From: CBDAUN01 sp965214875
Lineage (GTDB): Bacteria > Pseudomonadota > Gammaproteobacteria > Arenicellales > JAJDZL01
NCBI GenBank assembly: GCA_965214875.1
Contig: OZ243980.1
Location: 1,178,001-1,242,000 of the forward strand
Reading direction: 5' to 3'
Length of the DNA stretch: 64,000 bases
Notes under the pieces: generated by a model
The model's input: only the letters and a program-made list of their open reading frames with translations
The model's database searches: none
Told to the model about the DNA's origin: nothing
Translations under genes and position numbers: made by a program
Part shown: positions 40,384 to 49,751 of the stretch, one piece after another
Layout of the letters: each line of letters begins with the position of its first letter
Numbering within the stretch: the stretch's first letter is position 1

Positions 40384-42999
40384 TCAAGGTTGGTCCGCCG
40401 GCTCTCCCAAAAGGTTGCGGATTCTTGTGGAAAGTTCGTTTTGCCGCTGAACGTCAACGATCGGATGGTCGTCGCGGTCGACGATGAAGAAGATATCTTC
40501 GGCCCGATCTCCGCTAGTCGTGATTTTCGCGGACAGCAGTCTAATATTGAAGTCGAGCAGCGACCGAGCGACAAGGTACAGCATTCCGGGCCGATCCGAT
40601 GCGGAAACTTCCATCATGGTGTAGTTTTTTGAAGGCGACTGGGAAAACGAAACTGTCGTCGGTATTCTCACATGTCTTGCGGCGCGGCTGCGCGTCACGG
40701 TCGGCGGCTTATGGTCAAGCTGCTTGCTGATGATCGACTGGCGAATGTCATGTTCGAGATCACGAAGATTGCGGCCCGATGCCCAAGGCGCCTCCTTCGT
40801 TCTGAGAATGACGAAAGAGTATAGCGTTAGACGGGTGCTAAGCGGATGAATTCGCGCCTCGGCGACATTCAGGCCGCGCCGGTCGAACACGCTTGTGATC
40901 ATGGTGAACACATCCTTGAACGCCGGAGCAAGAATGAGGCTTTGAACAATGTCGATGGTCGGGTGCTTGCGGCACGCCGCGATCGGCAGATCTACCGCTC
41001 CGACACCGCAGGCCGTTTGCGCATGCCATGCGAGCGTGTCGGCATCGTAGCACAAGAAATATTCGTCGTCCAAATAGCTCCAGAACTGCTTTGCGGCCGA
41101 CTTGGCGGTCGCCGAATCGCTGAGTGCGGTTTCGGCATCGTGCTGTATTTCGGCAATGCGCTTCTGCACGTTGGCTTTCAGCGGCGAGTCCACCAGCAAC
41201 GCTTTCGAGGTTGCTGCATACGCGAGCTCGAGCATCGTTCCTTTCCAGTCGTTCCACACTGTCGGACCGGTTCCGCGCATGTCTGCGATGGTCAGCAAGT
41301 ACAGATTATCCAGATGCTCCTGATCAGCTACGGTCGCAGCGAAACGCGAGATAACGTCTGAGTCGTTGAGGTCTTCGCGCTGACTCGTAAAGCTCATGGC
41401 CAGGTGATGACGAACTAGCCAGGCCACGAAGTGCGCGTCATATTCACTGAGTCCGATACGCTTGCAGAACTGGTAGCTTTGGGTCTCGCCTAGTTCGGAG
41501 TGGTCTCCGCCCTGGCCCTTGGACAAGTCATGAAACAAGCCTGCGATGTAGAGCAGTTCCGGCTTTGCGATCCGCTTCATGATCGAATGGGCGAGCGGAA
41601 AGTGCCGCTCAGACGATTCGCTGTTGAATTCTAGCAGGTTTCGGACTACGAAAAGCGAGTGCGCATCCACCGTGTAGACATGGAACAGATCGTACTGCAA
41701 TTGCCCGATGACGCAGCCGAATTCGGGAATCAGGACGCCGAGCAAGCCGGTGTCGTCCATTTGTTCCAGCGCTTCCGCCAATCGATTCGGATTGGAGATG
41801 ACCCTCATCAGCAGTTCGGATGCCTCTGGGCGCGATCGGAACCGATGGTCGATCAGCGCTCTCGAGGTTCTGATTTTTCTCAATGCGGAAGCGCGGATGC
41901 CCTTTATCTTGCGCTGCGTTTGCATGAGTGCGAAGATTTCGATCAGCAGCTCGGGCTTTTCGCTGATGGTTGCGGTCGATGTGAAGTCCAGATAGCCGCT
42001 GATGGTCTGAAAGTCGCAGTTGATCGGCTTGACTCGCCTGTTCGGGCGGGCGAGGGCCGTCTCGTTGAAGCATTGCAGCACCATTGTGTTCAGATGCCGG
42101 ACTTCCTTCGCGGTTCGAAAGTACTTTTTCATGAGTTTTTCCACCGCCTGGTTGCGATTGTCATCAACGAGGCCGAACTGTTCAGCCAGCTTGACCTGAT
42201 GCGAGAACAGCAGACGGTCTTCGCGTCGATTGATGACAAAGTGCAAGGAATTGCGCAGCTGCCACAGGTGATTGCGACATTTGATCAGTGTTTCGTATTC
42301 ATCTTCGCTGAGAAAGTCGTGAGTGACTAGATCATGAAGATTGCGACCTTCACTGTAGCGCATTGCAATCCAGATAATCATATGGATATCTCGAAGCCCT
42401 CCGGGTCCCTCCTTAATGTTGGGCTCCAGATTGTAGGCGGTGTCGGCATACTTTCGGTGTCTGAGCTCCTGTTCCTTGAGCTTGGCCGCAAAGTATTTTC
42501 GAATTGGCCAGATGCGCGCCTTGCGAATCTTGGAATTCATCTGCTCCAGCAGTGAAGAGCCGCCTGCGCAAAGGCGTGCCTCAAGCAGGTTCGTTGCAAC
42601 CGTGACATCGGCTCGCGCCTGCTTAATGCAGTCGTTAATCGAACGCACACTGTGGCCAACTTCCAGTCCGATATCCCAAAGAAATCGGATAAATGGCCGA
42701 ATAATCCCGAGCGCATCATCATCGGTAGAGGAATCGACCAGCAACATGATGTCGATATCCGAATGCGGATTGAGCTCCTCTCGGCCATAGCCGCCAACAG
42801 CGACAAGCGCGACCTGCGTCGTCGCCGATGCGTCTGATGAAAAAAGCTGCCATGCATCGCGCAGAATTTCATCAATCAGCGAGACGCGAAACGTGACGAT
42901 CCGATTGGCGGCGGTCCGCTTGTTGTGCAGAGTGCGCATTCGGCTCTGTCCATCTGACAGGCGCTGACGAAACACAGAGATTTCCCGGTCATGATTCAT
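40384..42999 (-). CDS. glnD: Bifunctional uridylyltransferase/uridylyl-removing enzyme
   Basis: Sensor of glutamine that adds or removes UMP on PII proteins. Domains in order: nucleotidyltransferase with GGYGREELNPHSDID at 69-83, a helical linker, an HD hydrolase domain with GLFHDLSKGQGGDHSELG near the middle, and two C-terminal ACT domains (the last with DRPGMLYLVARSLLDFNIRLLSAKI). 871 residues is the normal length. The ATG at 42999 lies 82 bp after map; the stop is 17 bp before the dapD start. No PII gene is in the window. Confidence 0.97.
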   Translation of the reverse strand: MNHDREISVFRQRLSDGQSRMRTLHNKRTAANRIVTFRVSLIDEILRDAWQLFSSDASATTQVALVAVGGYGREELNPHSDIDIMLLVDSSTDDDALGIIRPFIRFLWDIGLEVGHSVRSINDCIKQARADVTVATNLLEARLCAGGSSLLEQMNSKIRKARIWPIRKYFAAKLKEQELRHRKYADTAYNLEPNIKEGPGGLRDIHMIIWIAMRYSEGRNLHDLVTHDFLSEDEYETLIKCRNHLWQLRNSLHFVINRREDRLLFSHQVKLAEQFGLVDDNRNQAVEKLMKKYFRTAKEVRHLNTMVLQCFNETALARPNRRVKPINCDFQTISGYLDFTSTATISEKPELLIEIFALMQTQRKIKGIRASALRKIRTSRALIDHRFRSRPEASELLMRVISNPNRLAEALEQMDDTGLLGVLIPEFGCVIGQLQYDLFHVYTVDAHSLFVVRNLLEFNSESSERHFPLAHSIMKRIAKPELLYIAGLFHDLSKGQGGDHSELGETQSYQFCKRIGLSEYDAHFVAWLVRHHLAMSFTSQREDLNDSDVISRFAATVADQEHLDNLYLLTIADMRGTGPTVWNDWKGTMLELAYAATSKALLVDSPLKANVQKRIAEIQHDAETALSDSATAKSAAKQFWSYLDDEYFLCYDADTLAWHAQTACGVGAVDLPIAACRKHPTIDIVQSLILAPAFKDVFTMITSVFDRRGLNVAEARIHPLSTRLTLYSFVILRTKEAPWASGRNLRDLEHDIRQSIISKQLDHKPPTVTRSRAARHVRIPTTVSFSQSPSKNYTMMEVSASDRPGMLYLVARSLLDFNIRLLSAKITTSGDRAEDIFFIVDRDDHPIVDVQRQNELSTRIRNLLGEPADQP

Positions 43000-43081
43000 G
43001 AAGGATCAGCGATGCGCCGTTGCGTGATGCATAGCCGGCTCTCGGTTTGCCTGGACATGACGCAAGAGGGCTTGCGCAGGA

Positions 43082-43849
43082 TCAGATTGCCGGCTGATTG
43101 GGCGATTGCGTCAATACCTCATATCCGCTATCGGTCACCAGCACGGTGTGTTCCCACTGGGCGGACAAGCTGCGGTCGCGGGTTACCACAGTCCATTTGT
43201 CGTCAAGGAGCCGGGTTGCCTTTTTGCCCGCGTTGATCATCGGCTCGACAGTAAATGTCATGCCTTCTTGCAATTCGAGCGTATCGCCGCTTGCATAGTG
43301 GAGCACCTGCGGCAGCTCGTGAAATTCTCTGCCGATGCCATGCCCGCAGTATTCTCGCACAACGGAGTAGCCATGCGATTCGGCATGCCGCTGAATGGTG
43401 CGTCCCAGGTCGGTGAGGCGCGTGCCCGGCTTTATGATGCGGATGCCTTCAGCCATGCTTTCAAAGCAGACTTTGCTCAACCGCCTAGCCATCACTGAAA
43501 CTTCCCCGACCGCATACATTCGACTGGTGTCGCCGTGATAGCCGTCCTTGATTACCGTGACATCGATATTGAGGATATCGCCGTTTTTCAACTCCCGGTC
43601 ATTCGGAATGCCATGGCAGACCACGTTGTTGAGCGATGTGCAGATCGACTTGGGAAAACCTCGATAGTTCAATGGCGCGGGAATCGCGTCAAGTTCCTGA
43701 GTGATGTAGTTGTGGCATATGCTGTCGAGATGATTGGTGGTCACGCCGGCGGTGACGTGCGGTTCGATCATGTCGAGGACGGTAGCCGCTAGCCTGCCTG
43801 CAACGCGCATTTTTTCAATTTCTTCAGGCGATTTGATCGTGATTGACAT
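43082..43849 (-). CDS. map: Type I methionine aminopeptidase
   Basis: Removes the initiator methionine from new proteins. From the ATG at 43849 the protein has 255 residues beginning MSITIKSPEEIEKMRVAG. The five metal ligands are all in place: Asp in LNIDVTV, Asp in YHGDTSRM, His in GHGIGREFHE, Glu in FTVEPMI and Glu in QWEHTVLV. The frame is open 31 more codons upstream without family similarity. In E. coli and relatives map stands divergent from rpsB; here an unknown gene separates them. Confidence 0.97.
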   Translation of the reverse strand: MSITIKSPEEIEKMRVAGRLAATVLDMIEPHVTAGVTTNHLDSICHNYITQELDAIPAPLNYRGFPKSICTSLNNVVCHGIPNDRELKNGDILNIDVTVIKDGYHGDTSRMYAVGEVSVMARRLSKVCFESMAEGIRIIKPGTRLTDLGRTIQRHAESHGYSVVREYCGHGIGREFHELPQVLHYASGDTLELQEGMTFTVEPMINAGKKATRLLDDKWTVVTRDRSLSAQWEHTVLVTDSGYEVLTQSPNQPAI

Positions 43850-44573
43850 ATTTCCAAAGTTCGTATGAGAAATCATCGAAGATGCGGAAATGATACTCGT
43901 TTTGCAGTTCTCTGGTTTGCCTCGATGGCGGCTATTTCGCAAATGTTTCGGTTAGACTGTTTATTGATGCGGTTGGCGGCCTGACCGCTGGCAAAATCTG
44001 GACCGTGTTTCGCTGCAATCAACGCGGCGTTTGTGCGCTGATGTCCAAGTTAAGGTTGCTCGCATTCAAATTGAATAGATATCTGCAGGCGCGATCCTGA
44101 TTTTTGCCGACCGAGCCCGGTTTGATGCGAAGCTGTCGCCTTTTCAGGAGCATGCGCGAAATTCGACGCGATTTCTGCCTTTGCCCTGTCCTGGCTGCCG
44201 GTTTGGCGATAGTGGGGCTATCTGCACTGCAACTCAGTGTGGCCGAATCGGTGCGTTCGCATGACATTCATTTGTGGCATTCAGGCGATACGGGAGTTTT
44301 ATGGCGAAAGCGGTAGTGGATCTGCCCGCCGGATACTCTTCTGACCGCACTTGAAACAGCGGTTAAAGCCAAAATGTGCGCGAACTGATACTCGACATCC
44401 ATCAATTATTATCAGTAACCGCTTATTTTTGCAAACTTTTCGAGGACAGTTAGAGCTAAATCAATGCATCAGAGTATTTTGTCTGCTGGTTTCTCGGCTA
44501 TGTAGCGAGCCTCCGCGCATGTCGAATAAACAGGCGATTGCTTGCTCAGCGCCATGCCGGCCCGAGCCCGTTG
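43850..44573. other. Intergenic stretch upstream of map
   Basis: About 720 bp without a recognised gene. A short plus-strand frame (44104-44316) contains a hydrophobic segment but no ribosome-binding site or known family. The promoter of the map-glnD-dapD unit must lie at the left end. Confidence 0.45.
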
Positions 44574-46043
44574 TCAGCGTGATCTAGGCGAGGCTTTGGA
44601 CCGGTCGAATCCGAGCGCAAGCCACAGCCAGGCAAAATCGTAAGGCTCTCGATTTTCCTCCCGGCTGACTAAGATGTCTGTAGATTCACGCATTTTCAGC
44701 CATTCAAGAGCCTTTCTTCGATCCTTAGGCGAATTCGCCATCTCTCGGGGCGTTTTGTAATCATAGTCTTGTATAGGCGCATCAAGGCAAGTTGCAAAAT
44801 AGATATCTCGAAACGAGCTGTGCATGCCGGTGAGGATTTCCGGATTGCTCAGTTTGCTGGACCCAGGCTTGAACGATTTCATTATTTTTTTGATTTCCTC
44901 GAGAGAATTGACATGGCTTGTCATGGGGTTCGATATCAGATCGCCTAAGTGGAATTCCAATAGGCGTCGGCCCGCTTCCGCTCGCTCCTTCGATGTTGCG
45001 AACAGCTTCACTGAGCTGGAACGCAGCTCGACAGTTCCGATAAATTCTAAGTATTCATCTTCGTCTTTGGCTTGCTCGATTTGCGGCCCGTCGTTCGGGA
45101 TGGCTTGAAGATATTCTTTCAGCTGGTGTCCAGGCGCAAGCCAGTTCCATTTCTGATCTTCGTCCGGCATCCTCGATAGGCGAGGCACATTGTCAAGCTT
45201 GCGGCGAACCGAATCGCAGTCTTTGCGGACACGGAACACAACCTCGCAAATCTGGAAGGTGTCTCCTTCCACAGTTCCCAATTTCAGCGGAGGCAGCCCG
45301 AACCGCATCTCGCCCCTCTGGTCGATTGCTGTGTTCCATGAGTCAGCCAAAAGTTGCGCCATAGGCAATTCAGATAGAATCCGCTTCCGCAAAAAGTCGT
45401 TTTTTTGGCTGTCGGATTTCTTTTTGCCTGAGCGAAGCTTTTGCTTTTTGGAAACTATCCCCTCAAGTTTTTCCAAAAAATCGCCTGCAATTTGCTGGTC
45501 ATACTGCAAATAGGTTGGAACCAGAAATGGCACATCGTCCAGTTGAATGACCCTGCCCGCCATGCACTGCCACAGCTCAGTCATTTCCGAGAGTAGGGCG
45601 GTGTGTTCGATCGCGATGTCATCTCCGCCATAAATCATATCTCTGAGCACCGTTCTTTCGCCGCGGGTGATATCAACGACTTCATACAAGCTGATGCGCG
45701 TCGCGCGAACTCCTTCGCAGATCTCCAGCTGCTTGCTCAGCTCGTAATTTGAATGCACTCCTTGGATTTTTGCAATGAAATCGCTCACAACATTGATATC
45801 CCCGTGCCTTCCGTACTGGCGGGTCATCAGTTCATCAAACACTAATCTGCTAAGAATCACTATTCTTTCGATGCCCGCATTGACTAGGTATTCGTCCGCG
45901 CTCATGTTTCGCCGACGCGCAGCCGGCATGTAGAATTCCACCATAAGTTCCTGCATGCGCTGCGCCCACTCGGTGCCATGCATCAACTTGAAAATGCGCT
46001 CGAATAGATTATTTTCGAGACTGTCGTGAATTTCTTCGGTCAT
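44574..46043 (-). CDS. Hypothetical protein, 489 residues
   Basis: Not recognised. The protein is soluble and charged, with a Lys/Ser-rich linker near 195-215 and no signal peptide or membrane segment. The C-terminal part (about 425-480: DYKTPREMANSPKDRRKALEW then PYDFAWLWLALGF) resembles a short module found at the ends of several uncharacterised bacterial proteins, in which TPRE.. and DFxxLxxELG are the conserved points. The ATG at 46043 has a GGGATGGA site. It is inserted between map and rpsB, which are normally neighbours, and reads toward map. The coding nature looks secure; the role is unknown. Confidence 0.7.
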   Translation of the reverse strand: MTEEIHDSLENNLFERIFKLMHGTEWAQRMQELMVEFYMPAARRRNMSADEYLVNAGIERIVILSRLVFDELMTRQYGRHGDINVVSDFIAKIQGVHSNYELSKQLEICEGVRATRISLYEVVDITRGERTVLRDMIYGGDDIAIEHTALLSEMTELWQCMAGRVIQLDDVPFLVPTYLQYDQQIAGDFLEKLEGIVSKKQKLRSGKKKSDSQKNDFLRKRILSELPMAQLLADSWNTAIDQRGEMRFGLPPLKLGTVEGDTFQICEVVFRVRKDCDSVRRKLDNVPRLSRMPDEDQKWNWLAPGHQLKEYLQAIPNDGPQIEQAKDEDEYLEFIGTVELRSSSVKLFATSKERAEAGRRLLEFHLGDLISNPMTSHVNSLEEIKKIMKSFKPGSSKLSNPEILTGMHSSFRDIYFATCLDAPIQDYDYKTPREMANSPKDRRKALEWLKMRESTDILVSREENREPYDFAWLWLALGFDRSKASPRSR

Positions 46044-46185
46044 TTTTCCATCCCAATTGGTGCGTTAAGTGAAAAAGATGGCCCATTGGCGAATCTGTTG
46101 GCGCATGATTCTCCTTGTTAGAACTTGCAAGAACAGATCAACTCTGGAATTGTCGCAAGGTTTTATGTTGCCACAATTCGTCCTG

Positions 46186-46191
46186 TATAAT
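46186..46191 (+). promoter_or_regulatory. Probable -10 element of the rpsB promoter
   Basis: A perfect TATAAT lies 107 bp before the rpsB start. No good TTGACA stands at 16-18 bp upstream; TTGCCA at 46168-46173 is only 12 bp away, so the -35 element is unclear. Strength of the -10 and its place before a structured leader support the call. Confidence 0.45.
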
Positions 46192-46228
46192 TGGAAAAAT
46201 AATTCAACTACTCACATGGCCTGCTTGC

Positions 46229-46260
46229 AACTTGTCCGGGTGCCGAAAGGTCGGCAAGTT
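46229..46260 (+). promoter_or_regulatory. Structured rpsB leader, possible S2 autoregulation site
   Basis: AACTTG (46229-46234) pairs with CAAGTT (46255-46260), enclosing a second hairpin GCCGA/TCGGC (46242-46246 with 46251-46255, sharing the C at its edge) with an AAGG loop. The structure is 38 bp before the rpsB ATG. In E. coli and relatives S2 represses its own mRNA through a conserved leader; that this hairpin does so is inference. Confidence 0.35.
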
Positions 46261-46298
46261 GACGCCATGGTGGACCAACCCGAATAGGAGCCTGAATC

Positions 46299-47273
46299 AT
46301 GAGCGATATTACCATGCGCCAGCTGCTGGAGGCTGGTGTCCACTTTGGACATCAGACAAGGCTATGGTGCCCCAAAATGAGCCCGTACATCTACGGGCAC
46401 AGAAACAAGATCCACATCATCAATCTTGAACAGACGCTGGTCATGTTCAACGAGGCGATGAGCTACTTAAGTCGCGTGGCCAACAAGCGCGGTACCATCA
46501 TGTTTGTAGGCACCAAGCGCCAAGCGAGCGGCATTATTGCTGATCAGGCCCAGCGCGCCGGCTGTCCGTACGTTTATCACCGATGGCTGGGCGGCATGCT
46601 GACAAACTACCGCACTGTTGCGAAATCGATCAACCGGCTTAACGAGCTTGACGAACTGGTGTCATCAGAAGATGGCAAGGACTTGGCGAAAAAGGAGATT
46701 ATGCGTATTGAGCGCGAGCGTTTTCGGCTCAATCGAAATTTGGCAGGCATTCGCGAAATGCAGCGGGTGCCAGACGCGCTATTCGTTATTGATGTGAAGT
46801 ATGAGAACATCGCGGTGCTGGAGGCGCAAAAGCTCGGCATTCCGGTTGTTGCAGTGGTCGACACCAATTGCGACCCGGATGGCATTGACTATGTGATTCC
46901 CGGCAATGATGATGCGATCAGCGCGATTCGCCTTTTCTGCACAGCAGCCGCTGATGCGGTGCTCGAAGGCAAGGCATCGTCGGCCTCTGGTTCGCAGGCT
47001 GGGAATGTGGTTGATGTCGATGGAGCGGGTGCGGACGTTGCCGAAGTGTCTTTCGCCAATGTGACCGGTGCTCAGGCAGCGGTAGCGCCGCTGCCTAAAG
47101 AAAGCAAGGAGCAAGAGCAGGTGGCAGACCCGGAGCTAACAACGTCAGAGCCGGAAGCACCAGCATCAGATTCCGATGCAGAGGCATCGGAGCCGGAGGC
47201 GCAACTCGAAACCGAACCGGCAGGCGAAGTCGCCGAAGCGCGTCAGGATGAGCCCGAAACGGCGGAGCAATAG
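46299..47273 (+). CDS. rpsB: 30S ribosomal protein S2 with acidic C-terminal tail
   Basis: Late-assembling 30S protein that also anchors S1. Residues 1-230 are standard S2 (MRQLLEAGVHFGHQTRLWCPKM; FVGTKRQASGI; HRWLGGMLTNY; VDTNCDPDGIDYVIPGNDDA). About 90 residues follow that are not in ordinary S2, rich in Glu, Ala, Ser, Pro and Asp. A TAGGAG ribosome-binding site is at 46285-46290. 324 residues in total. With tsf it starts the large supercluster reaching dnaE. Confidence 0.97.
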   Translation: MSDITMRQLLEAGVHFGHQTRLWCPKMSPYIYGHRNKIHIINLEQTLVMFNEAMSYLSRVANKRGTIMFVGTKRQASGIIADQAQRAGCPYVYHRWLGGMLTNYRTVAKSINRLNELDELVSSEDGKDLAKKEIMRIERERFRLNRNLAGIREMQRVPDALFVIDVKYENIAVLEAQKLGIPVVAVVDTNCDPDGIDYVIPGNDDAISAIRLFCTAAADAVLEGKASSASGSQAGNVVDVDGAGADVAEVSFANVTGAQAAVAPLPKESKEQEQVADPELTTSEPEAPASDSDAEASEPEAQLETEPAGEVAEARQDEPETAEQ

Positions 47274-47391
47274 TCGTTCAGTATTGGCGTATTGTGCAAA
47301 TCCGGTTGCAGGCTTGCGCGATATCCGAGCATTAAAGAAGTGCGGCGGCCAGCTTGCAAGTCAAAAAGCTAGCCCGCTGCACTCTCGCCAG

Positions 47392-47414
47392 GCCGGCGAA
47401 TGCTCGCCGCCGGC
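47392..47414 (+). promoter_or_regulatory. Hairpin in the rpsB-tsf spacer
   Basis: GCCGGC (47392-47397) pairs with GCCGGC (47409-47414), with further inner GCGA/TCGC pairing possible. It lies in the 292-bp spacer between rpsB and tsf, where enterobacteria have a partial terminator. No T-run follows, so it is more likely an attenuating or RNA-protecting hairpin than a strong terminator. No gene is seen in the spacer. Confidence 0.35.
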
Positions 47415-47565
47415 AGACCGTTCGAGGAAAAGATTGCTCGGAAGCATTGCGCCGCACTTTTTGCGATCTGCATGAAACTTGCTAAGAGGTTGCTCGTAGC
47501 GAGCTGATTTCGGGCGATGATGCCTAAATTCATACAAACTACCGAAACAAAGAGGACTTAAACCG

Positions 47566-48405
47566 ATGGAAATCACCGCAGCAATGGTGAAAGACCTGCG
47601 CGACCGAAGCGGCGCAGGAATCCTTGATTGCCGAAAAGCCCTTGCAGAATGCGATGGTGATCAGGAAAAGGCGATGGAGGCATTGCGCAAAAAGGGCGCA
47701 GACATGGCCGATGCGAAATCGTCCCGCACAGCCAGCGACGGACTGATCGTCAGTGCCGTATCCCCAGACGGAAAAGTCGCGGCGCTGGTGGAAGTCAATT
47801 GCGAAACCGACTTTGTCGCTCGTGGCGATGTGTTTCGCAACTACGCGCTGCCATTGGGCGAACTCGCGTTGACCATCGGCGAGGATTGCGGCGACGTAAG
47901 CATACTTCATGCGATGAGGATGGAAAGCGGCGAGAGCGTCGAAGAGGCGCGTCGCGCTGTTGTCGCTAAAGTTGGAGAAAATATCGCTGTGCGGCGCATG
48001 GTAGTCGTCAAGGCGCAAGATGGTGCGCGGATATCCGCCTACAATCACAACGGCAAAATCGGAGTGCTGATTGAAATCAGCGGCGGCAACGATGAACTTG
48101 GAAACGATCTTGCCATGCACGTCGCTGCGATGCGTCCCCAGTGGGTCAGCGCTGATGAAGTGCCGGATGAAGTCATCAGCAAGGAACGAGAAATCTACGC
48201 CGAACAGGCGGCCCAATCCGGTAAACCGGAGTTCGTCATGGAGAAAATTGTCGAAGGCAGACTGCGCAAGTTCGCAGAGGAAAATACGTTGCTCGGACAG
48301 GATTTTGTCAAGGACCAGGACCAGTCGGTGGAAAAATTGCTCAAATCTCAAAATGCCGGCGTCAAACGGTTTCGCCGTATCGAACTCGGGGAAGACATTG
48401 GCTAG
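47566..48405 (+). CDS. tsf: Elongation factor Ts
   Basis: Nucleotide exchange factor for EF-Tu. Begins with the N-terminal domain signature VKDLRDRSGAGILDCRKAL and carries the core motifs VNCETDFVARGDVF and MHVAAMRPQWVSADEVP, the latter part of the EF-Tu contact region. 279 residues is close to the E. coli length. An AGAGGA site precedes the ATG. The next gene, pyrH, begins 16 bp after its stop. Confidence 0.98.
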   Translation: MEITAAMVKDLRDRSGAGILDCRKALAECDGDQEKAMEALRKKGADMADAKSSRTASDGLIVSAVSPDGKVAALVEVNCETDFVARGDVFRNYALPLGELALTIGEDCGDVSILHAMRMESGESVEEARRAVVAKVGENIAVRRMVVVKAQDGARISAYNHNGKIGVLIEISGGNDELGNDLAMHVAAMRPQWVSADEVPDEVISKEREIYAEQAAQSGKPEFVMEKIVEGRLRKFAEENTLLGQDFVKDQDQSVEKLLKSQNAGVKRFRRIELGEDIG

Positions 48406-48421
48406 TCGCCCGCTTGGGATT

Positions 48422-49153
48422 ATGAGTGGAAGTAAAGCCAGCGCGAACCACCGCAGAGTCTTGCTTAAGCTCAGCGGAGAAATGCTTGGAGGGCGTGCTG
48501 GAAGCGGTTTCGAACGCGCAACAGTCGACCGAGTCTGCGATGAGCTGAAACGTGTTGTTACCGATGGTGCGCAGGTCGCAGTTGTTGTTGGAGGCGGAAA
48601 CTTTTTCCGCGGTGCCAGCAGTTTCGGGTTGCCGCTTTCTCGCGTTCGAGCGGATCAGATCGGCATGCTTTGCACGGTAATGAATGCAATCGCAATCGAA
48701 CAGGCTTTGCAGAGCAAATCAGTGAATGCCGTTGTGCAGTCTTCGTTAGCGATTCCGGCGATGGTTGAGCAGTATGACGGTGCTTCTTTCGAGCGCTATT
48801 TCGAAAAAAACTGCGTTGTGCTATTTGCCGGCGGAACCGGAAATGCGCTGTTGACGACCGATACGGCGGCAAGTCTTCGGGCGATCGATATCGGTGCGGA
48901 CGTACTGCTTAAAGCGACTAAGGTAGATGGGGTCTACAGCGGGGCCCCCGATGACCTTGCAAAAGACGAAAAGCCGTATGATCGGATCAGCTATGACAAG
49001 GTGCTCGATGATCAGCTCGAAGTGATGGACTTGGCGGCGATTGCGATTTGTCGCCAGTATGGCATGCCGATTCGAGTGTTCAACGCATGGCAAGACGGTG
49101 CCGTCGCGCGAGCTTGCGCTGGCGAAGATATTGGAACCTTAATATCAGGATAG
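48422..49153 (+). CDS. pyrH: Uridylate kinase
   Basis: Phosphorylates UMP to UDP in pyrimidine synthesis. The ATG at 48422 gives 243 residues starting near the motif RRVLLKLSGEML, with VVVGGGNFFRG and LFAGGTGNALLTTDTAA that form the amino-acid-kinase-fold nucleotide sites, and LKATKVDGVYSGAP. The longer frame upstream is a shadow of tsf. It is followed by frr after 9 bp. Confidence 0.97.
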   Translation: MSGSKASANHRRVLLKLSGEMLGGRAGSGFERATVDRVCDELKRVVTDGAQVAVVVGGGNFFRGASSFGLPLSRVRADQIGMLCTVMNAIAIEQALQSKSVNAVVQSSLAIPAMVEQYDGASFERYFEKNCVVLFAGGTGNALLTTDTAASLRAIDIGADVLLKATKVDGVYSGAPDDLAKDEKPYDRISYDKVLDDQLEVMDLAAIAICRQYGMPIRVFNAWQDGAVARACAGEDIGTLISG

Positions 49154-49162
49154 AGGGAGATC

Positions 49163-49720
49163 ATGATTGATGAACTCATAGCCGATGCGGAGAGCAAAAT
49201 GGCGCTATCTGTCAGCCATTTGCAGGCGGAGCTTTCCAAGCTTCGCACTGGGCGGGCCAGCACCGGTTTGCTTGAGCATGTCAAAGTGGACTACTACGGT
49301 ACGCCTACCCCGCTGAATCAGATGTCGTCGGTCACTGTAAGCGATGCGCGAACAATATCGATCGTCCCATGGGACAAGTCGATGGTGCCGGTCATTGACA
49401 AAGCGATCGTTGAAGCCGATCTGGGGCTCAATCCGGTAAGCGCAAGCGAAATCATCCGCGTGCCGGTCCCCGCCTTAACCGAAGATCGTCGCCGAGAGAT
49501 CACCAAGGTCGCTCGTGCAGAAGGAGAGGCTTGCAAGGTTTCCATTCGCAATATCCGCCGCTCGTGCAACTCCGATTTGCAGGACTTGCGCAAAGAAAAG
49601 GAGATCACCGAAGATGAAGAGCATGGCGGCATGGATCGCGTGCAAAAGTTGACCGATCAGAAAGTTGGCGAGATCGACAAGATCGTTGTCGCGAAAGAGC
49701 AAGAGATCATGACTATCTAA
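49163..49720 (+). CDS. frr: Ribosome recycling factor
   Basis: Splits post-termination ribosomes together with EF-G. The 185 residues show the RRF pattern: LRTGRASTGLLEHVKVDYYGTPTPL, then SIVPWDKSMVPVIDKAI, and the EDRRREITKVARAEGE and IRNIRR segments. AGAGGGAGA lies directly upstream of the ATG. The next gene, uppS, is 31 bp downstream. Confidence 0.98.
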   Translation: MIDELIADAESKMALSVSHLQAELSKLRTGRASTGLLEHVKVDYYGTPTPLNQMSSVTVSDARTISIVPWDKSMVPVIDKAIVEADLGLNPVSASEIIRVPVPALTEDRRREITKVARAEGEACKVSIRNIRRSCNSDLQDLRKEKEITEDEEHGGMDRVQKLTDQKVGEIDKIVVAKEQEIMTI

Positions 49721-49751
49721 GGCTGTCTAGATCGCATCCGGTAAGGCCAGC

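Noticed and set aside
44104..44316. Short plus-strand ORF with a hydrophobic segment
   Set aside because: Charged and irregular outside the segment, no ribosome-binding site, no known family.
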